The position numbers and the translations under genes are program-made. From Chara braunii (taxonomy: Eukaryota > Streptophyta > Charophyceae > Charales > Characeae), in contig BFEA01000168.1 of NCBI GenBank assembly GCA_003427395.1, positions 626,835 through 690,834 of the forward strand: 64,000 nucleotides of DNA, in the 5' to 3' direction. Under the pieces are notes generated by a model. That model was not told where the DNA came from and made no database searches. It saw nothing but the letters and a program-made list of their open reading frames with translations. This document shows positions 17,715 to 28,635 of this stretch, in pieces. Each line of letters opens with the position of its first letter. Position 1 is the first letter of the stretch.

Positions 17715-20078
17715 TTGGATGTAAGGAAGTGGGGCAGCGTGGCTAAGGGAAGCTGCCCCCATCTGGTTAGGTCATGTGGGGTCAACATTGAACCTAACCA
17801 GGTTGCTTGAGAGTGAGATTAGGGTGGCGAGACATTTCGTGGAGACTTCATGCGGCAATTTGAGAGAGGCGACACAGAGGCACTCACACCTAAAATCTGA
17901 TTCAAGGGAGGCACTTGGTGTTACATCTTCGACGCCACACGGGTCCTACCGGACCCGACATAGGGTTAGAGGGACACAGTAGGGCCTAAAGGCCCGACTT
18001 TGGGGGTACTACAGGCCGTAAAGGCCTTACCTTGGACCAGACCCGACGGGCAGGCCCAAACGACATTACCATTTGGGCCTGGCGGCGCTCTTGAGGCTGC
18101 CGCCCGCCGGTTGGGGATGAACCGTCCATCTTGATGGTTCAGGGCACGGCCAGGCCTCGCAGCATTGAGGCCGGCCTCTGCCCCACCGGTACAAAAGTAC
18201 CGGTCCAGCCTCATTGAGGCTATCGACCCACCGGCACGCTACGGTGCGGTATGGTACGGTGCGAATCAGCGCTGGCGCTAAGTTTAGCGCAGGAGCAGCG
18301 AGGAGCAGCGCAGCACAGCATTAGCGCAGCAGCAGCGGCGACTGGGCGTTATCGGCGGCCATAGCCGCCTGAGGTATTGGGAGTCGGAGGCTTCTCTCCT
18401 CCCTCCCATCGCCAGTCCCCTCTCTCTCTCTCTCCTCCTTGGCTCCCTTCTTCTTCTTCTTCTTCTACTTCTTCTCTTCAGACTTCATCATCTTCTTCTT
18501 CTTCTTCTTCTTCTTCTCTTCAGACTTCATCTTCTTCTTCTTCTTCTTCTTCTTCTTCGTCTTCTTCAGATTGGAGACTTGTACTAGGTGGACATAGATC
18601 AGAGTTGGACTTCGGTGGTAAGAGGCTGTGGTACTTGCCGGATTCGAGAGTTGAAGATTGTTGGGGATGATACTCGGCTGCATCACAGATTGGACACCGG
18701 TTACATTGGGACTCTGTATCTCCGACATTGGTGACTTATTGTCCGCGACATTTTGATCTTGTTCGAGGACATTTTGGATTACCATATCGGTGACCTACTG
18801 GTTTTTATCTCGGTGACATTTGGTGCTACCTACATCTCCCACCTCCTTCGTCTCTCCTCCCACCTCTCATTTGTGTATGTCTGTACGAGGTCTGGGCATC
18901 GTCTATGCTTGGCCCAGACCCCACCATCTCACGATTGTATGTGTGTGGAGTGATATCTATGTGAGTCAGTCTATGTGAGTCAGTCCGTTTATCAGACTTC
19001 CGCTGCATATATGCTCATCCTACATTGGTTGATCTTTGGTTCTGCCCATACTCGTTGAAGTATGTAACACTTGGCAAACTTAAGGGCTGCCCTCAAGTAG
19101 GCGAACTTGAGGGTCAGCGGCCATTCGGCATCTGCGGACTGCAAGTTGCTACTTTGTTCTTCAGCATCGAAGGGGAACCCGGCGTTGCACTTTGGTGTTG
19201 GAGTCGGACCCTCCTAGGAGATAGGACACTAGAGTAGCGGTAGCGTTAAAGGGGTTAGGAGGATCACATGAGAGGGGGATGAGTTCTATTCATCTCGAAG
19301 CTCAGGCCACTCAGGTAAGTGTCGTGCACCTACGAGAAACCCATGTATGTGTGCATGGTATTGATTGTCCTGCTGGGGTTATTCTGGGTTTCTTTTCTAC
19401 TCCTCTGTGGTCTTGATTGTGTGATTGGATATGTGTGAACTATCTACTCACTTGATGGATGGAGAAACGAAGTATCTTGATTTGAATGTCGACTCCTTCT
19501 ACAGTGCTTTGTCTTTTCATCTCTGAACGGCTGTAGTCTGTAGGTTCTGCCGGAAGTTGAAATTCGTTTTCATGATGGTAGAGGCAAAAACTTAGTCCAA
19601 GTGGGACTCCTCTTGGTTGGGACTCGGTCACAACCTACGTGGGACCCCTAGGGACCCAATGGGACCGGGCCCAAACAAGAAGAGCCCTTGGACCAGAATC
19701 TGTTAGACATTAGTCCATTCTCTTCCTGACTGAGATCCGAAGTTTATTCTCCTTGGTTAGGACACCCACTGCCGAGGGGATCTCGACTGAGACGTTTCAC
19801 ATGCTTTTGATCGCACCGTTTATGGCTTGAATCGCACCCTATACACCACTCAATTCTCCATTGTTGCATTTAGTCACTCGTTGTCTGATTTGCTGAACGG
19901 ACACGGAGCTGGTCAGACTGGACTCGAGAGGACCTCGTATGCAGTCTGATCAGACTGGGTCGCTGGATCAGACCTCTCCTGTGAAATTGTTTTTCTTTTT
20001 TTGGTTTGCTGCTCTCTAGTCCAAATGTAATGCCGCTCTGGCTAGGAGTTTTACCTTCTCTTCTTCGAACTTTTCAGT
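17715..20078 (+). other. long leader of element B, no gene
   Basis: About 2.4 kb between PBS and gag with no credible coding region. It contains GC-rich stretches (18000-18350) with repeated ACCGG and AGCGC words and a TTC microsatellite (annotated separately). The length is unusual for a leader. Confidence 0.5.
18445..18560 (+). repeat. interrupted (TTC)n microsatellite
   Basis: Three TTC tracts separated by two copies of CTCTTCAGACTTCATC. Confidence 0.9.
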
Positions 20079-20174
20079 TTGTTTATTTTCTTGAGTTCAT
20101 ATTTTGATGGCTGTAGAAACTCGCAGACAAAAGGAAGAGAGAGTGAAAAACCCCATCTTGAGGGACTTGCGGAA

Positions 20175-20492
20175 ATGGGCGATGTAAAGGCTTTTGTGGC
20201 CTTAAAGGCCCAACTGGATGTAGCCGTAGAGGAGGATAAACCATTGTTCCAAACTGTCTACGAGAAGGCACTGGCAAGGGAAGAGAAAGCCAAGGAGGAA
20301 AAGCGGAAAACCGTTGTTGCAGACCATGAGGCTGTCCTCAAAACAGTCTCCTCCTTGCCTGACACTGAGGTCAGGAAGGAGATAGTCGCATATGTGCATG
20401 CTCTTATAGATTGTCACCTACTCAGTGACATCCCTGAACATATAACCAAACTCTCGACAGAGGTAACTGAGCTGCAGGCGGAACTGGCCTAA
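20175..20492 (+). pseudogene. gag N-terminal coiled coil, element B
   Basis: A charged helical segment (MGDVKAFVALKAQLDVAVEE, then KALAREEKAKEEKRKTVV and a heptad-like tail ITKLSTEVTELQAELA). N-terminal coiled coils of this kind are found in gag of elements 2 and 5. I chose the ATG at 20175; the frame is open upstream to 20079. It stops at 20490 before the capsid part. Confidence 0.6.
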
Positions 20493-20770
20493 GTGACCAA
20501 AACAAGGATCAAATGCAGCAGATGGCAAATCTGCAGAAGGATCTGATTTCTAATCCTCTCCCTCTACCTCCTGCCTCCAATGTTGCTAACCAAATTGTCC
20601 TCGCTCCTCTCCATTCATCTACTTCTTCTCAAAGTGTGGTTCCATCGGGACTTGCAATAGGTGCAGACTCTGTTGCCGCTACGGCAAGTGACGGCGCAGG
20701 GAATTCTGCAACTGCTGCAGCCTCGAGTTAAGAAACAGCAATCGTTGGTGCCGACTACAGCAGCCCCTAT

Positions 20771-21586
20771 GTGGACAGGAAGGCGGTTCCCATACCGTCT
20801 AAGTACGACGGCAAAGAAGACATCGAGTCCTGGATCCGCTCCATGAGAGCTTACTTCGAGGTGACGGGAACTCAACTAGTGAGCCAGTCCTTGATCATGG
20901 GAACCAACGTCGAGCCCGCCGTACGAGGCTTCTTGGAAGTCCAAGCTATGCAAGCCGGGTACACTAAGATCAACCTGACACTGTGGCTCAAAGCCACACC
21001 CATAGCCACAAGAACCCGAAAGAGACTCGATGATCTTAAGCGCAGCAAGTGGACGGGCACCATGCATAATTTGCAGCTGTTCGTCAGCAGACTTTTTTCC
21101 ACTCGAGGACTAGAAATGAATGCACAATCATGCTTGGATGTTGTGAAAGGAACGGTTCCCACTACCTACATGCATGGCCTAGGCAAACAAATCATTGGTT
21201 ACACAGACTGACTCTCCCTCATGCAGGATGTGGTCAACCTTGAGGCACAAAACCTCATTACCACAACAGGTAGCAAAAAGCCTATTGGCGGCAGGCGGTT
21301 CAGAGGCAGCAGCTGTTTTGTTGTGCATGACCTGTTGGAGGCCGATGAGGCCTATGCAAACGACCCCACTCTTGGTGACGACCAAGAACAGGACCCTGAC
21401 ACGACCTACTCTTCAGCCAATGACTCTGATGTAAATAATGGGAATAACTATGTCCAACTTCCCAAGGGAGTCAAAATCCCAAGGAAACCGGAGGATGCAG
21501 CCACTAAACCATGGTGCCACCACATTAAAAAAAATAGCCATATTTATTATGTTGCTTTGTGTACCATTATGCCTTTGTTATGTTAA
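20771..21586 (+). pseudogene. gag capsid region, element B
   Basis: Starts VPIPSKYDGKEDIESWIRSM, typical of retrotransposon gag (x-K-Y-x-G-x-x-D-x-x-x-W), then LVSQSLIMGTNVEPAVRGFL, then MHNLQLFVSRLFSTRGLEMN. A TGA at 21209 breaks the frame. A second segment (21221-21586) continues to a proline/lysine-rich linker (YVQLPKGVKIPRKPEDAATK). The second frame runs into an AT-rich inserted segment at about 21527. Confidence 0.75.
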
Positions 21587-21640
21587 TCGGGTTAACCATA
21601 TTTATTACCATCATAGGTCTTTGATACTTTATCACTAAAA
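21527..21640 (+). other. AT-rich ~115-bp insertion in gag of element B
   Basis: Between the gag linker and the zinc knuckle lies an AT-rich segment with two copies of CCATATTTATTA. It breaks both frames and has a composition unlike the surrounding gag. No terminal repeats were recognised. Confidence 0.45.
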
Positions 21641-21671
21641 ATGATTGGAGGGTTAGACTCAAGAAAGGGTA

Positions 21672-21713
21672 TGCCTGCATTGCCAGAAACCAAACCATAA
21701 GGTACAAGAATGT
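21672..21713 (+). pseudogene. zinc knuckle (CCHC), element B
   Basis: Encodes CLHCQKPNHKVQEC, a perfect CX2CX4HX4C nucleocapsid knuckle that binds the element RNA. It is too short to stand as a separate frame but lies exactly between gag and protease. Confidence 0.85.
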
Positions 21714-21748
21714 TATAGACTGCAGGGAAACTAAAACCAGGCGTACAG

Positions 21749-22273
21749 TTGACTTCATCATCCTCTACGGCAAGGGAGACTGAAGCTGATGCAAATCAGC
21801 AGTCCTCCCTTGAAGCCCAATCATCTGCTGATTCCAAGGCTGCAGTGTGCCATGCTTTGGATGTCGAGCCTTGGGAGGAGTCTGAGACGATTGACTTCCA
21901 CTACCACTTGGAGCATTGGACTGAGATGAAACATAAGTGTGCCCAAGGGACAGGGAAGTTGTCCTTCTTCAACCTTCTCATAAACCACCGCTATCTCCGT
22001 GTCTTGATTGATTGTGGTGCGACTGCGAACTTTATGTCACCACACGGGATACGCAAAGTGGGCTTGGGAATGAAGCAAGTGGCTTTCCAGAACCCTTGTC
22101 GGACCCAAGTAGGCAACAAGGAAGTTGTCTCTTATACGCATGCAATCAAAGGTGTGCGCACTATCTTTGACAAGGACAAAACCGTCACCCACGCTTTGAA
22201 CTTCTATGTCCTTGACAAGTGTCCCTTCGACGTTGTCCTTGGCTTGGGCTGGCTGCAGTCCCAATGCGAATAG
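21749..22273 (+). pseudogene. aspartic protease, element B
   Basis: Retropepsin with active site LIDCGATANFMS (22000-22040) and second motif FDVVLGLGWL. The triad is D-C-G rather than D-[ST]-G, as in element 1. The preceding Ser-rich stretch and KLSFFNLLINHRYLRVLIDC correspond to the entry into the domain. A stop at 22271-22273 ends the frame before the RT. Confidence 0.85.
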
Positions 22274-22813
22274 ACCAAGTGGAAGGAGTCACTTTTCATG
22301 GTCAAAGATGCTCAAGGGAATGAGTTTCCCGTCCTCTTGGATGAGAAGCACGAGTCCCCAGTGATTTTCTGAATGCCATGCAGTTCTGCAAGAAATGGCG
22401 CAGGCACAAGGAGGAGGAACAATTGTATGTTGCGTTTGTTCACCCTACTCATGTGCCATCTACTTTTGCGGTTAGTACCAATACTACTTCATCTCGTGAT
22501 TCTACTTTTAGCCCTTCTACTTCTTTACCTACCCCTAATCTAACTGATTCTACTTCGGATTCGGTTGCATCCATTCGCAACCTGTGACCTGATCTAGGTG
22601 ATCCCTTTGCCGACCCTTCACCCCCACCGATCCCAACAAACATCCAAAACCTACTCGATCGGTTCAAAGAAGTTCTGGCCGAACCACGTGGAGTTCCCAT
22701 GCAATCGGTCCGACACACCATCGAGTTGGTCGTAAGGTGTTGTTCCTCCAAAAGGTTGCGTATACCGAATGGGATCCGGCGAGTTGGAGGAACTCCGGTG
22801 ATAGATTGATGAA
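22274..22813 (+). pseudogene. protease-RT linker of element B, broken
   Basis: Residual coding sequence in shifting frames, e.g. FPVLLDEKHESPVIF, a Ser/Thr-rich segment, then QNLLDRFKEVLAEPRGVPMQ, VRHTIELV. The last words correspond to the gypsy linker just before the RT. Confidence 0.55.
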
Positions 22814-23868
22814 GTGATTAACAAGAGTTTGATCAAGCCTAGTGAGTCTGAATTTGGTGCCCCTACTTTGTTTGTCTCGAAGAAAGGAGGCAAGCTCCGC
22901 ATGTGTATTGACTATCGCGGTCTAAACCGCATCACAAGAAAAAACGCCTATCCATTGCCTCGCATAGACAACTTGCTTGATGCCGCAGGTGGGTGCAAGG
23001 TCTTTTCCAAGATCGATCTCAGGTCTGGCTATCACCAGATTGAAGTCATCCTGCGGACCAGCACAAGACTCCGTTCAAAACACGCGATGGGCTTTACAAG
23101 TTTACCATAATGCCCTTCGGTCTCACGAACGCGCCAACCACCTTTTAAAGCCTCATGGACAAGGTCCTCCGCGAACACATTGGTCGGTTCGTGGTGGTAT
23201 ACCTTGATGATATACTGATCTTCAACAAATCCATGAAGGAACACATAAAGCACCTTGAGGAAGTGGTCACCATCCTCAAGAAGACGCAACTCCATCTCAA
23301 CTTAGAGAAATCTGAGTTCGGGAAGAATAGCATCATCTATCTTGGGCATCGGTTGTCTGCTACAGGCTTAGAGCCTGAGGCAACCAAGGTTGAAGTCATA
23401 CACAATTGGCCTCAGCCTGCGAACATCCGCGAACTACGCTCTTTCCTTGGTCTCGCGTCGTACTACCCAGAGTTTGTGCCCCGCTTCTCTATTGTTGCTT
23501 GCCCGTTGTCTCGGTTAACAAGTAAGAAAGTTCCTTACGCTTGGGATACCTCATGCAAGGACGCCTTTCAAGCTTTGAAAGAAGCTTTGGTAAGTTACCC
23601 TGTACTCCGTATTGCAGATTCCAAACTCACATTCGTAGGTACTACAGATGCAAGCCAGTATGGAATCCGCGCAGTGCTGCAGCAAGATGACGGTGATGGC
23701 TTGCGGCCGCTCGAATACTACAACCACCTACATGCGAGCTCTATGCTTTGCGTATGGCTTTGGACCATTGGAAGCACTATCTTTTGGGACGCCACTGCAA
23801 AGTGTTACCTTAAAGTGGATCAAAGATCAAACTACCCTATCCCCTACATTACTTCGCTGGTTCCATGA
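22814..23868 (+). pseudogene. reverse transcriptase and start of RNase H, element B
   Basis: RT blocks in order: [66 protein letters not shown], then VVVYLDDILIFN with YLDD intact, then FLGLASYYPEFVPRF. A frameshift lies near 23045-23100, and a TAA at 23146-23148 replaces the Gln of TFQ (CAA to TAA). RNase H begins at FVGTTDASQYGIRAVLQQD. Confidence 0.9.
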
Positions 23869-24826
23869 AATTGACATTTTTGACTTTGAATCAAGGGACA
23901 AAAAGGGTTGTTATAATCGAGCTGCGGATGCGTTGTCTTGCCACCCTGAGTACATGACTTGCCTTGTGAATTCCTATGACCTCCGGAAGGTGGAGCTCGT
24001 AGAGCACACTGCCAAGGATCCAGACCTTAGTTCCATCCTTGCGCCGCTGCGGGCTGACCAACAGTCAGCCTGATTTTCACGAGTCTGGAGGACTGATTTT
24101 TCGTCGCTACGGGAACCATAACCGTTTGTGTGTGCCCAACCATGAGCCTCTCCGCACACACTTTCTGGACTTGGCTCATGGCCGGAGTGGACACTTCGGC
24201 ATGGCAAAGATATATGGGAACCTATTGGGACAGTTTGATTGGTCTGGCATGAAGGGATCTGCTGAAAGATTTGTGGCTGAATGTCAAGTTTGTCAACGAA
24301 TCAAACCATGTAGACGAAAGCCAATGGGGCTACTTACACCCCTTCCCATTCCCTATGGTCCCGGTGAGTCCGTCTCTATCGACTTCACCGACATGGGAAA
24401 GGTAAGTAAGAACGGCTACTCACAAGTCATGGTGATTGTTGACCACTTCTCTAAATTTCTTAATTTGATTCCTTTGCCATCTCATGCTCGAGCTTAATTG
24501 GTGATCCGTGAGTTCAAACAGAAGTACATTCTGCAGTTCGGAGCCCCGAAACTCTTGTGAGTGATCGGGACCCGCGCTTCATCAGTACTGAATGGAAAGA
24601 CTTCACGTCCCCAACTCCCTGGCCTCAAGCTATGCATGACATTTGGCTGACACCACGAAGCCAACGGTTGCTGAAGAAATCAACCAGACTGTGTTCCGAC
24701 TTCTCTGCGCTTTAATCATTGCGGATGAGGAAATATGGGATGAAGGGGTTGTATAACAACTCCATTCATTCTGCCACCGGCATGACACCAAACAGGCTGC
24801 ATTAAGGTTGGCAGATTCGTAATTCA
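23869..24826 (+). pseudogene. RNase H end and integrase, element B (truncated)
   Basis: The RNase H C-terminus reads ADALSCHPEYM. The integrase HHCC domain (HGRSGHFGMAKIY ... CQVCQRIKP) and first catalytic Asp (GESVSIDFTDMG, VMVIVDHFSKFLNLIPLP) follow. A TAA at 24495 interrupts; beyond it SDRDPRFISTEW supplies the second Asp. The Glu motif is not recognisable in the last 200 bp, and the element ends at about 24826 against the integrase C-terminus of element 3 on the other strand. No 3' LTR follows. Confidence 0.88.
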
Positions 24827-25070
24827 TCCTCTAGTTCCTGAAAAGCGAACCTGACCTTATACTGTCTTTGTGGACGACCTCTACCTCCTATTCTGAAGAC
24901 ATCTTCACCTACGATGTCGTCAATGTCGTACCCTCCGGGTCTAATGTACACATGCTCAGAACCTGCTGCAGGACTTTATTCATATGTTCAGTCTGACCAT
25001 TGGTCTCTGGATGTCGGCCAGATGACATTAACAACCTAGATCCGTAGACTTTCATTAGTTCCCGCCAGTT
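24827..25070 (-). pseudogene. integrase E motif and chromodomain-like start, element 3
   Basis: The minus strand reads SSGRHPETNGQTEHMNKVLQ (catalytic Glu of the DDE core, near 25000), then after an internal deletion HVYIRPGGYDIDDIVGEDVF, RIGGRGRPQRQYKVRFAFQE. The latter aligns with the tail of element 4 (VFRIGGQGRP, QYRVRFAYQE). It ends abruptly at the junction with element B. Confidence 0.8.
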
Positions 25071-25530
25071 CTGACTATGAACCGGGTATCTCTATCGCTA
25101 ACTATAGATAGAGGTAACCCATGGTCATTGACACAATGGTCGAAAAACTTATGTATTACTAGATTTGTGCGTGCCTCTAAGGAAAACTGCGTCTTTGCTA
25201 AATCTATCGACTATAACCATGACTTGGCTCTTGCCATGCCTACTCCTGACCCCAACGTTCATGAAGTCAACGGACACAGAGTCTTCGGCTCCGTCGGGAA
25301 TAGGCAAGGGTCTGAGAAGACCTAGAGGGGCTCGCATAGTGGTCTTATTCCTTTGACATACCTTACAACTGCGTACATACTCTATGCAGTCGGCCTATAC
25401 GCGCGTATAAGGTTGGCTAACGTCTTCTTCCAACCAAAATGTCCCTCTGTGTCGTGGCATTCCCCTAAGATCAAACTACGGATCTCTTCACTGCTGGGAA
25501 CGCATAAGCGGTCAGTTACGTTAGTCTTCT
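25071..25530 (-). pseudogene. integrase HHCC and first part of core, element 3
   Basis: CHDTEGHFGWKKTLANLI then EYVRSCKVCQRNKT (HHCC), then GLLRPLPIPDGAEDSVSVDF with the first catalytic Asp and SQVMVIVDRFSKDAVF. Reading frames change near 25150 and 25380. The related copy in element 4 at 36199-36633 is better preserved. Confidence 0.85.
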
Positions 25531-25635
25531 CGAACAGTAAGTCGTCTATAGTGCAAAAATCTCGTTCAGTCTTTGGAGCCTCCTTAACTCTTTTGAGGAG
25601 ATTGCTATAAATAGGGTCCTACGCATACGCTTCCT

Positions 25636-26073
25636 TTACTTTCTATTGCAGGTCCTCAGAGCGTCCGCGACTATGTTATACTTTCCTTTCACTGGCTTGA
25701 GCTCAAAGTAAAACTGATCTATTTCGACGGCCCACTTAGTAAGCTTAGGTGTCATCTTGGCCGACGTCTTCAACCACCTCAACGTCTCGTGGTCTGAATA
25801 CCCCTTGAAGTGCCTCCCAAGCAGGGAATGCTTCCAGTGATCTAATACTTGCCTGAGAGCGTAAAGTTTCCTCTCGTAGGTAGATGTCGTTACCTTCTCT
25901 GAAGGCATCCTAGCGGACATGAACTCTACGGGTCTATACCCATTGCCATCATCCTGCTGTAAAAAAACACCTATACCATACTGACTTGCATCAGTGGTGA
26001 CGACAAAAGGTACTGACGGATCGGCTGCCTTGAGGACTGGATATTCTATCACGGCCCGCTTTAACTTCTTCAT
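25636..26073 (-). pseudogene. RNase H, element 3
   Basis: FVVTTDASQYGIGVFLQQDD with the catalytic Asp, YERKLYALRQVLDHWKHSLL (the conserved Glu of RELYAL is Lys here), GYSDHETLRWL and NIVADAL. The change in the E-L-Y-A helix would weaken or abolish activity. Confidence 0.85.
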
Positions 26074-26109
26074 GGCCGAAGTACAGTCTCTATCCCATTA
26101 AACTTTCTA

Positions 26110-26800
26110 TAATAGTTGGCTAGCCCTGTCAACGTGCGGGGCGTTAGCCAATCTTTGGTCGCTGCTATCTTACTGTCCTAAGGTTTTATGCCATCTCCAT
26201 CTAAGACGTGGCCCAAGTACAAGACTTGTGTCTTGGCCCACTCACACTTCTTCGCATTGGTCTTGAAGTTAGCTGCTCTCAGCTTCTCCAAGATCTGCCT
26301 CAGATGGCCCTCATGCTCCTGGAGGGTCTTACTAAAGACTAGGATATCATCTAAGTAGACTACTACGAATCTATATAACCAAGGCCTAAACAAATCATTC
26401 ATACAACGCTGAAAGGTAGCTGGGGCATTGGTTAGTCCAAAGGGCATCACTACAAACTCGTAGTGCCCATATCTAGTCCTAAACGTAGTCTTGTGCTGAT
26501 CATCAGGATGGAACTCTATCTGATGATAGCCTGACTTCAAGTCTATCTTGGAGAAGTATTTGCAGCCCTGCACCAAATCTAGCAGGTCATCTATACGGGC
26601 AGTGGTTCTGCATTCTTCATTGTGATGGCGTTAAGACCCCTATAGTCAATGCACATGCGAAGCTCTCTCTCCTTCTTTGGGACAAAAAAAACAGGTGCTC
26701 CAAATGGAGAGGAACTGGACCTAATCCAACCCTTCTCAAGGAGCTCATCCAATTGCTTGTGCAGCTCCTCTAGCTCCCTTAGATGGCTCCCTTACTGGCA
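26110..26800 (-). pseudogene. reverse transcriptase, element 3
   Basis: [40 protein letters not shown] and the catalytic [12 protein letters not shown] are continuous from 26178 to 26576. Upstream, the entry motifs ([45 protein letters not shown]) are readable at 26590-26800 in shifted frames. A one-base change near 26600 breaks the frame. Confidence 0.9.
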
Positions 26801-26989
26801 GGCTCTATCTCAATGCGATGCTGGATACGCTGCTGCACTACTCCTATAGGCGGCTTGGCTAAATCTGTATACTCCTCCAGCAGCTTGGCAATGACTGAAT
26901 CGATGGGTTGTTCCTCCTAAGGCTCGGTAACAGGCTTGATATAGGCTACAAAAACCTGCTCTTCTAATTGCTTCTCCTTTACTAATCGC

Positions 26990-27460
26990 GCGAACGCGGG
27001 AGCACTGAGACAGCAATGTGCCAAGGGGTTATCTACCCCTGACACGTGAAACAGGCGAGCAGTCTTAACTTCGTCTATTGGACTAGGGAGCCTACACTAG
27101 TGCTCTCTTAAATGGAGTGTGGCCCCTGATGCCTCTCCCCGGTCCATTCCAAGGACCATATCGAAAGGAATGTTGCCCTCTACGAGGAGAGTCGGGGAAT
27201 AGAGAACTTTCTCCACCTTCCCATCCTTCTCTAGGCCAAAGTACGCCTAGACTCCCTCTACATAATCCTCGACTCGCATAGTGCGATTGTCTGCGAGGAT
27301 GCTTGTAACTATAGGGTCCTCGAACTTTTGGACTTTGAGATTCAACTTCAACCTCTACAACGCTTTTTTACTGATATAGCTGCGAGTGGCCCCACTATCT
27401 ATAAGGGCCCCTACTCTGCCTCTAAAGACCTCTACATCTACTAGAACTAGTTATCCCTTA
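26990..27460 (-). pseudogene. aspartic protease, element 3
   Basis: GALIDSGATRSYISKKAL near 27362-27410 carries a normal D-S-G triad. IPFDMVLGMDRGEASGATLH near 27125-27185 is the second motif. In-frame stops (for example near 27120 and 27250) disrupt the frame. Element 4 has the same domain at 37340-37830. Confidence 0.8.
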
Positions 27461-27602
27461 CTTTTTTTCTTCAAGTTGGCCCAGGCAGGCATCCTCTCCT
27501 TCAACTCTTATCCCACNCTACTAGAACTAGTTATCCCTTACTTTTTTTCTTCAAGTTGGCCCAGGCAGGCATCCTCTCCTTCAACTCTTATCCCACGCCT
27601 GT
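27430..27602. repeat. 85-bp direct duplication around a single N
   Basis: CTACTAGAACTAGTTATCCC through CAACTCTTATCCCAC occurs twice, identically, on each side of one N near 27517. It is the same signature as at 6475-6664, and most likely an unmerged contig overlap. Confidence 0.8.
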
Positions 27603-27761
27603 GAGGGAAATGCCGAGAGAGACTCTAACACAAGCAGTCTATGGACAGTTGTCTAGGCACTGGCCAACAACCTCTGCCATAGACACATGTGGTTTGGGAG
27701 TTTTCTCTGTGGTGCGCACACTCTTCTCCACATGGTTTAGGGATAGGGGCAGTTGCAACCC

Positions 27762-27968
27762 CTACCGACGGTTGCCTTTTGCTGCCTGTGCAGCACTCCG
27801 GGCTTCTGTATATTTGGGACAGTATTTGATAATATGCCCAAGATCACCGCAGTAGATGCACCGATCCTGGTCTATACGCCTCTGCCATACAGTCTGTTCC
27901 AAGCCCAGATCTTCCAGGGCCTGCCAGGGTGCCATCCACCCCTCCTGAGAGGTGATCAAGTGTTGCAA
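27762..27968 (-). pseudogene. zinc knuckle region of gag, element 3
   Basis: WQRRIDQDRCIYCGDLGHII then KYC: an intact CX2CX4HX4C knuckle, followed by KYTEARSAAQAAKGNRR. It is preceded by ALEDLGLEQTVW as in element 4. Confidence 0.85.
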
Positions 27969-28071
27969 GGGCGGTTTTGCGGGGGACCTTGACCCCTACC
28001 TCCACTTGGCGGTCTCCTCTGCCGCCAACCCCCTGATCGCCCTGTCCACGACCACCGAAGGCCCGACCCCC

Positions 28072-28635
28072 TTAACCTTGACCTCTCCCACTTCCTTGCG
28101 GCCTCCCTCCAGACGCAAGAGCAGCGTAAGTCCTCCCCTGACTAACACCACTATCCTCTTCCTCTAGGCCCCACTCTATCTGATCATATGGGACCTCCTC
28201 CATACCACCCTCATCTAGTGTAAGGATCGGGTGATCCTTGCCCTTAACCTGACCCGAGATGGTACGGCGTTTCCACTTCTTGCCCTTGTCAAGGTCCTTA
28301 TGCCAGAAAGTGGAAGCTGGCATGGACTGCGCTTCAAACGCTACCACTTCCCTACTCGGAATATCGTAGGTCATGGTAGACTCCTTACTCTTCTCAAAGA
28401 AGTGTCCGCGCAAGGTTCGGGCATGGCACAATAAAACAGGTTGACCAACTGGGTCATGGTCAAGGACGACGATCAGTTCATCAATGATGCTCTTGAGTGC
28501 TCTAGCACTCCTCCATTGGCGGGAATGAATGGTCTGCAGTTTGTAGGAAGCCCTAACACTTTGCGTGACATTTGCAAACCTCTCATGCAGTAACTTAAAG
28601 AAGTCACTATGGGTTATCAGGGAATATGCGACCAT
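28072..28635 (-). pseudogene. gag capsid C-terminal half, element 3
   Basis: DFFKLLHERFANVTQSVRAS, YKLQTIHSRQWRSARALKSI, RTLRGHFFEKS, STFWHKDLDKGKKWKRRTIS, VPYDQIEWGLEEEDSGVSQG. It is the same family as element 5 (FLKLLRERFADVT, KLQTIHLRQWKSARALKAVM). A retrotransposon capsid; it ends in a Gly/Arg-rich tail. Confidence 0.85.

Larger units (their letters stand above)
16381..24826 (+). mobile_element. Ty3/gypsy element B (5' LTR kept, 3' end lost)
   Basis: Plus-strand element of about 8.4 kb from LTR to truncated integrase: 5' LTR, iMet PBS, long leader, gag, CCHC, protease, RT, RNase H, integrase. A second LTR of the family begins at 63751. It is inactive through stops and frameshifts. It converges head-on with element 3 at 24826/24827; neither element has a 3' LTR there, so the junction is a rearrangement or deletion rather than a clean nested insertion. 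Confidence 0.88.
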
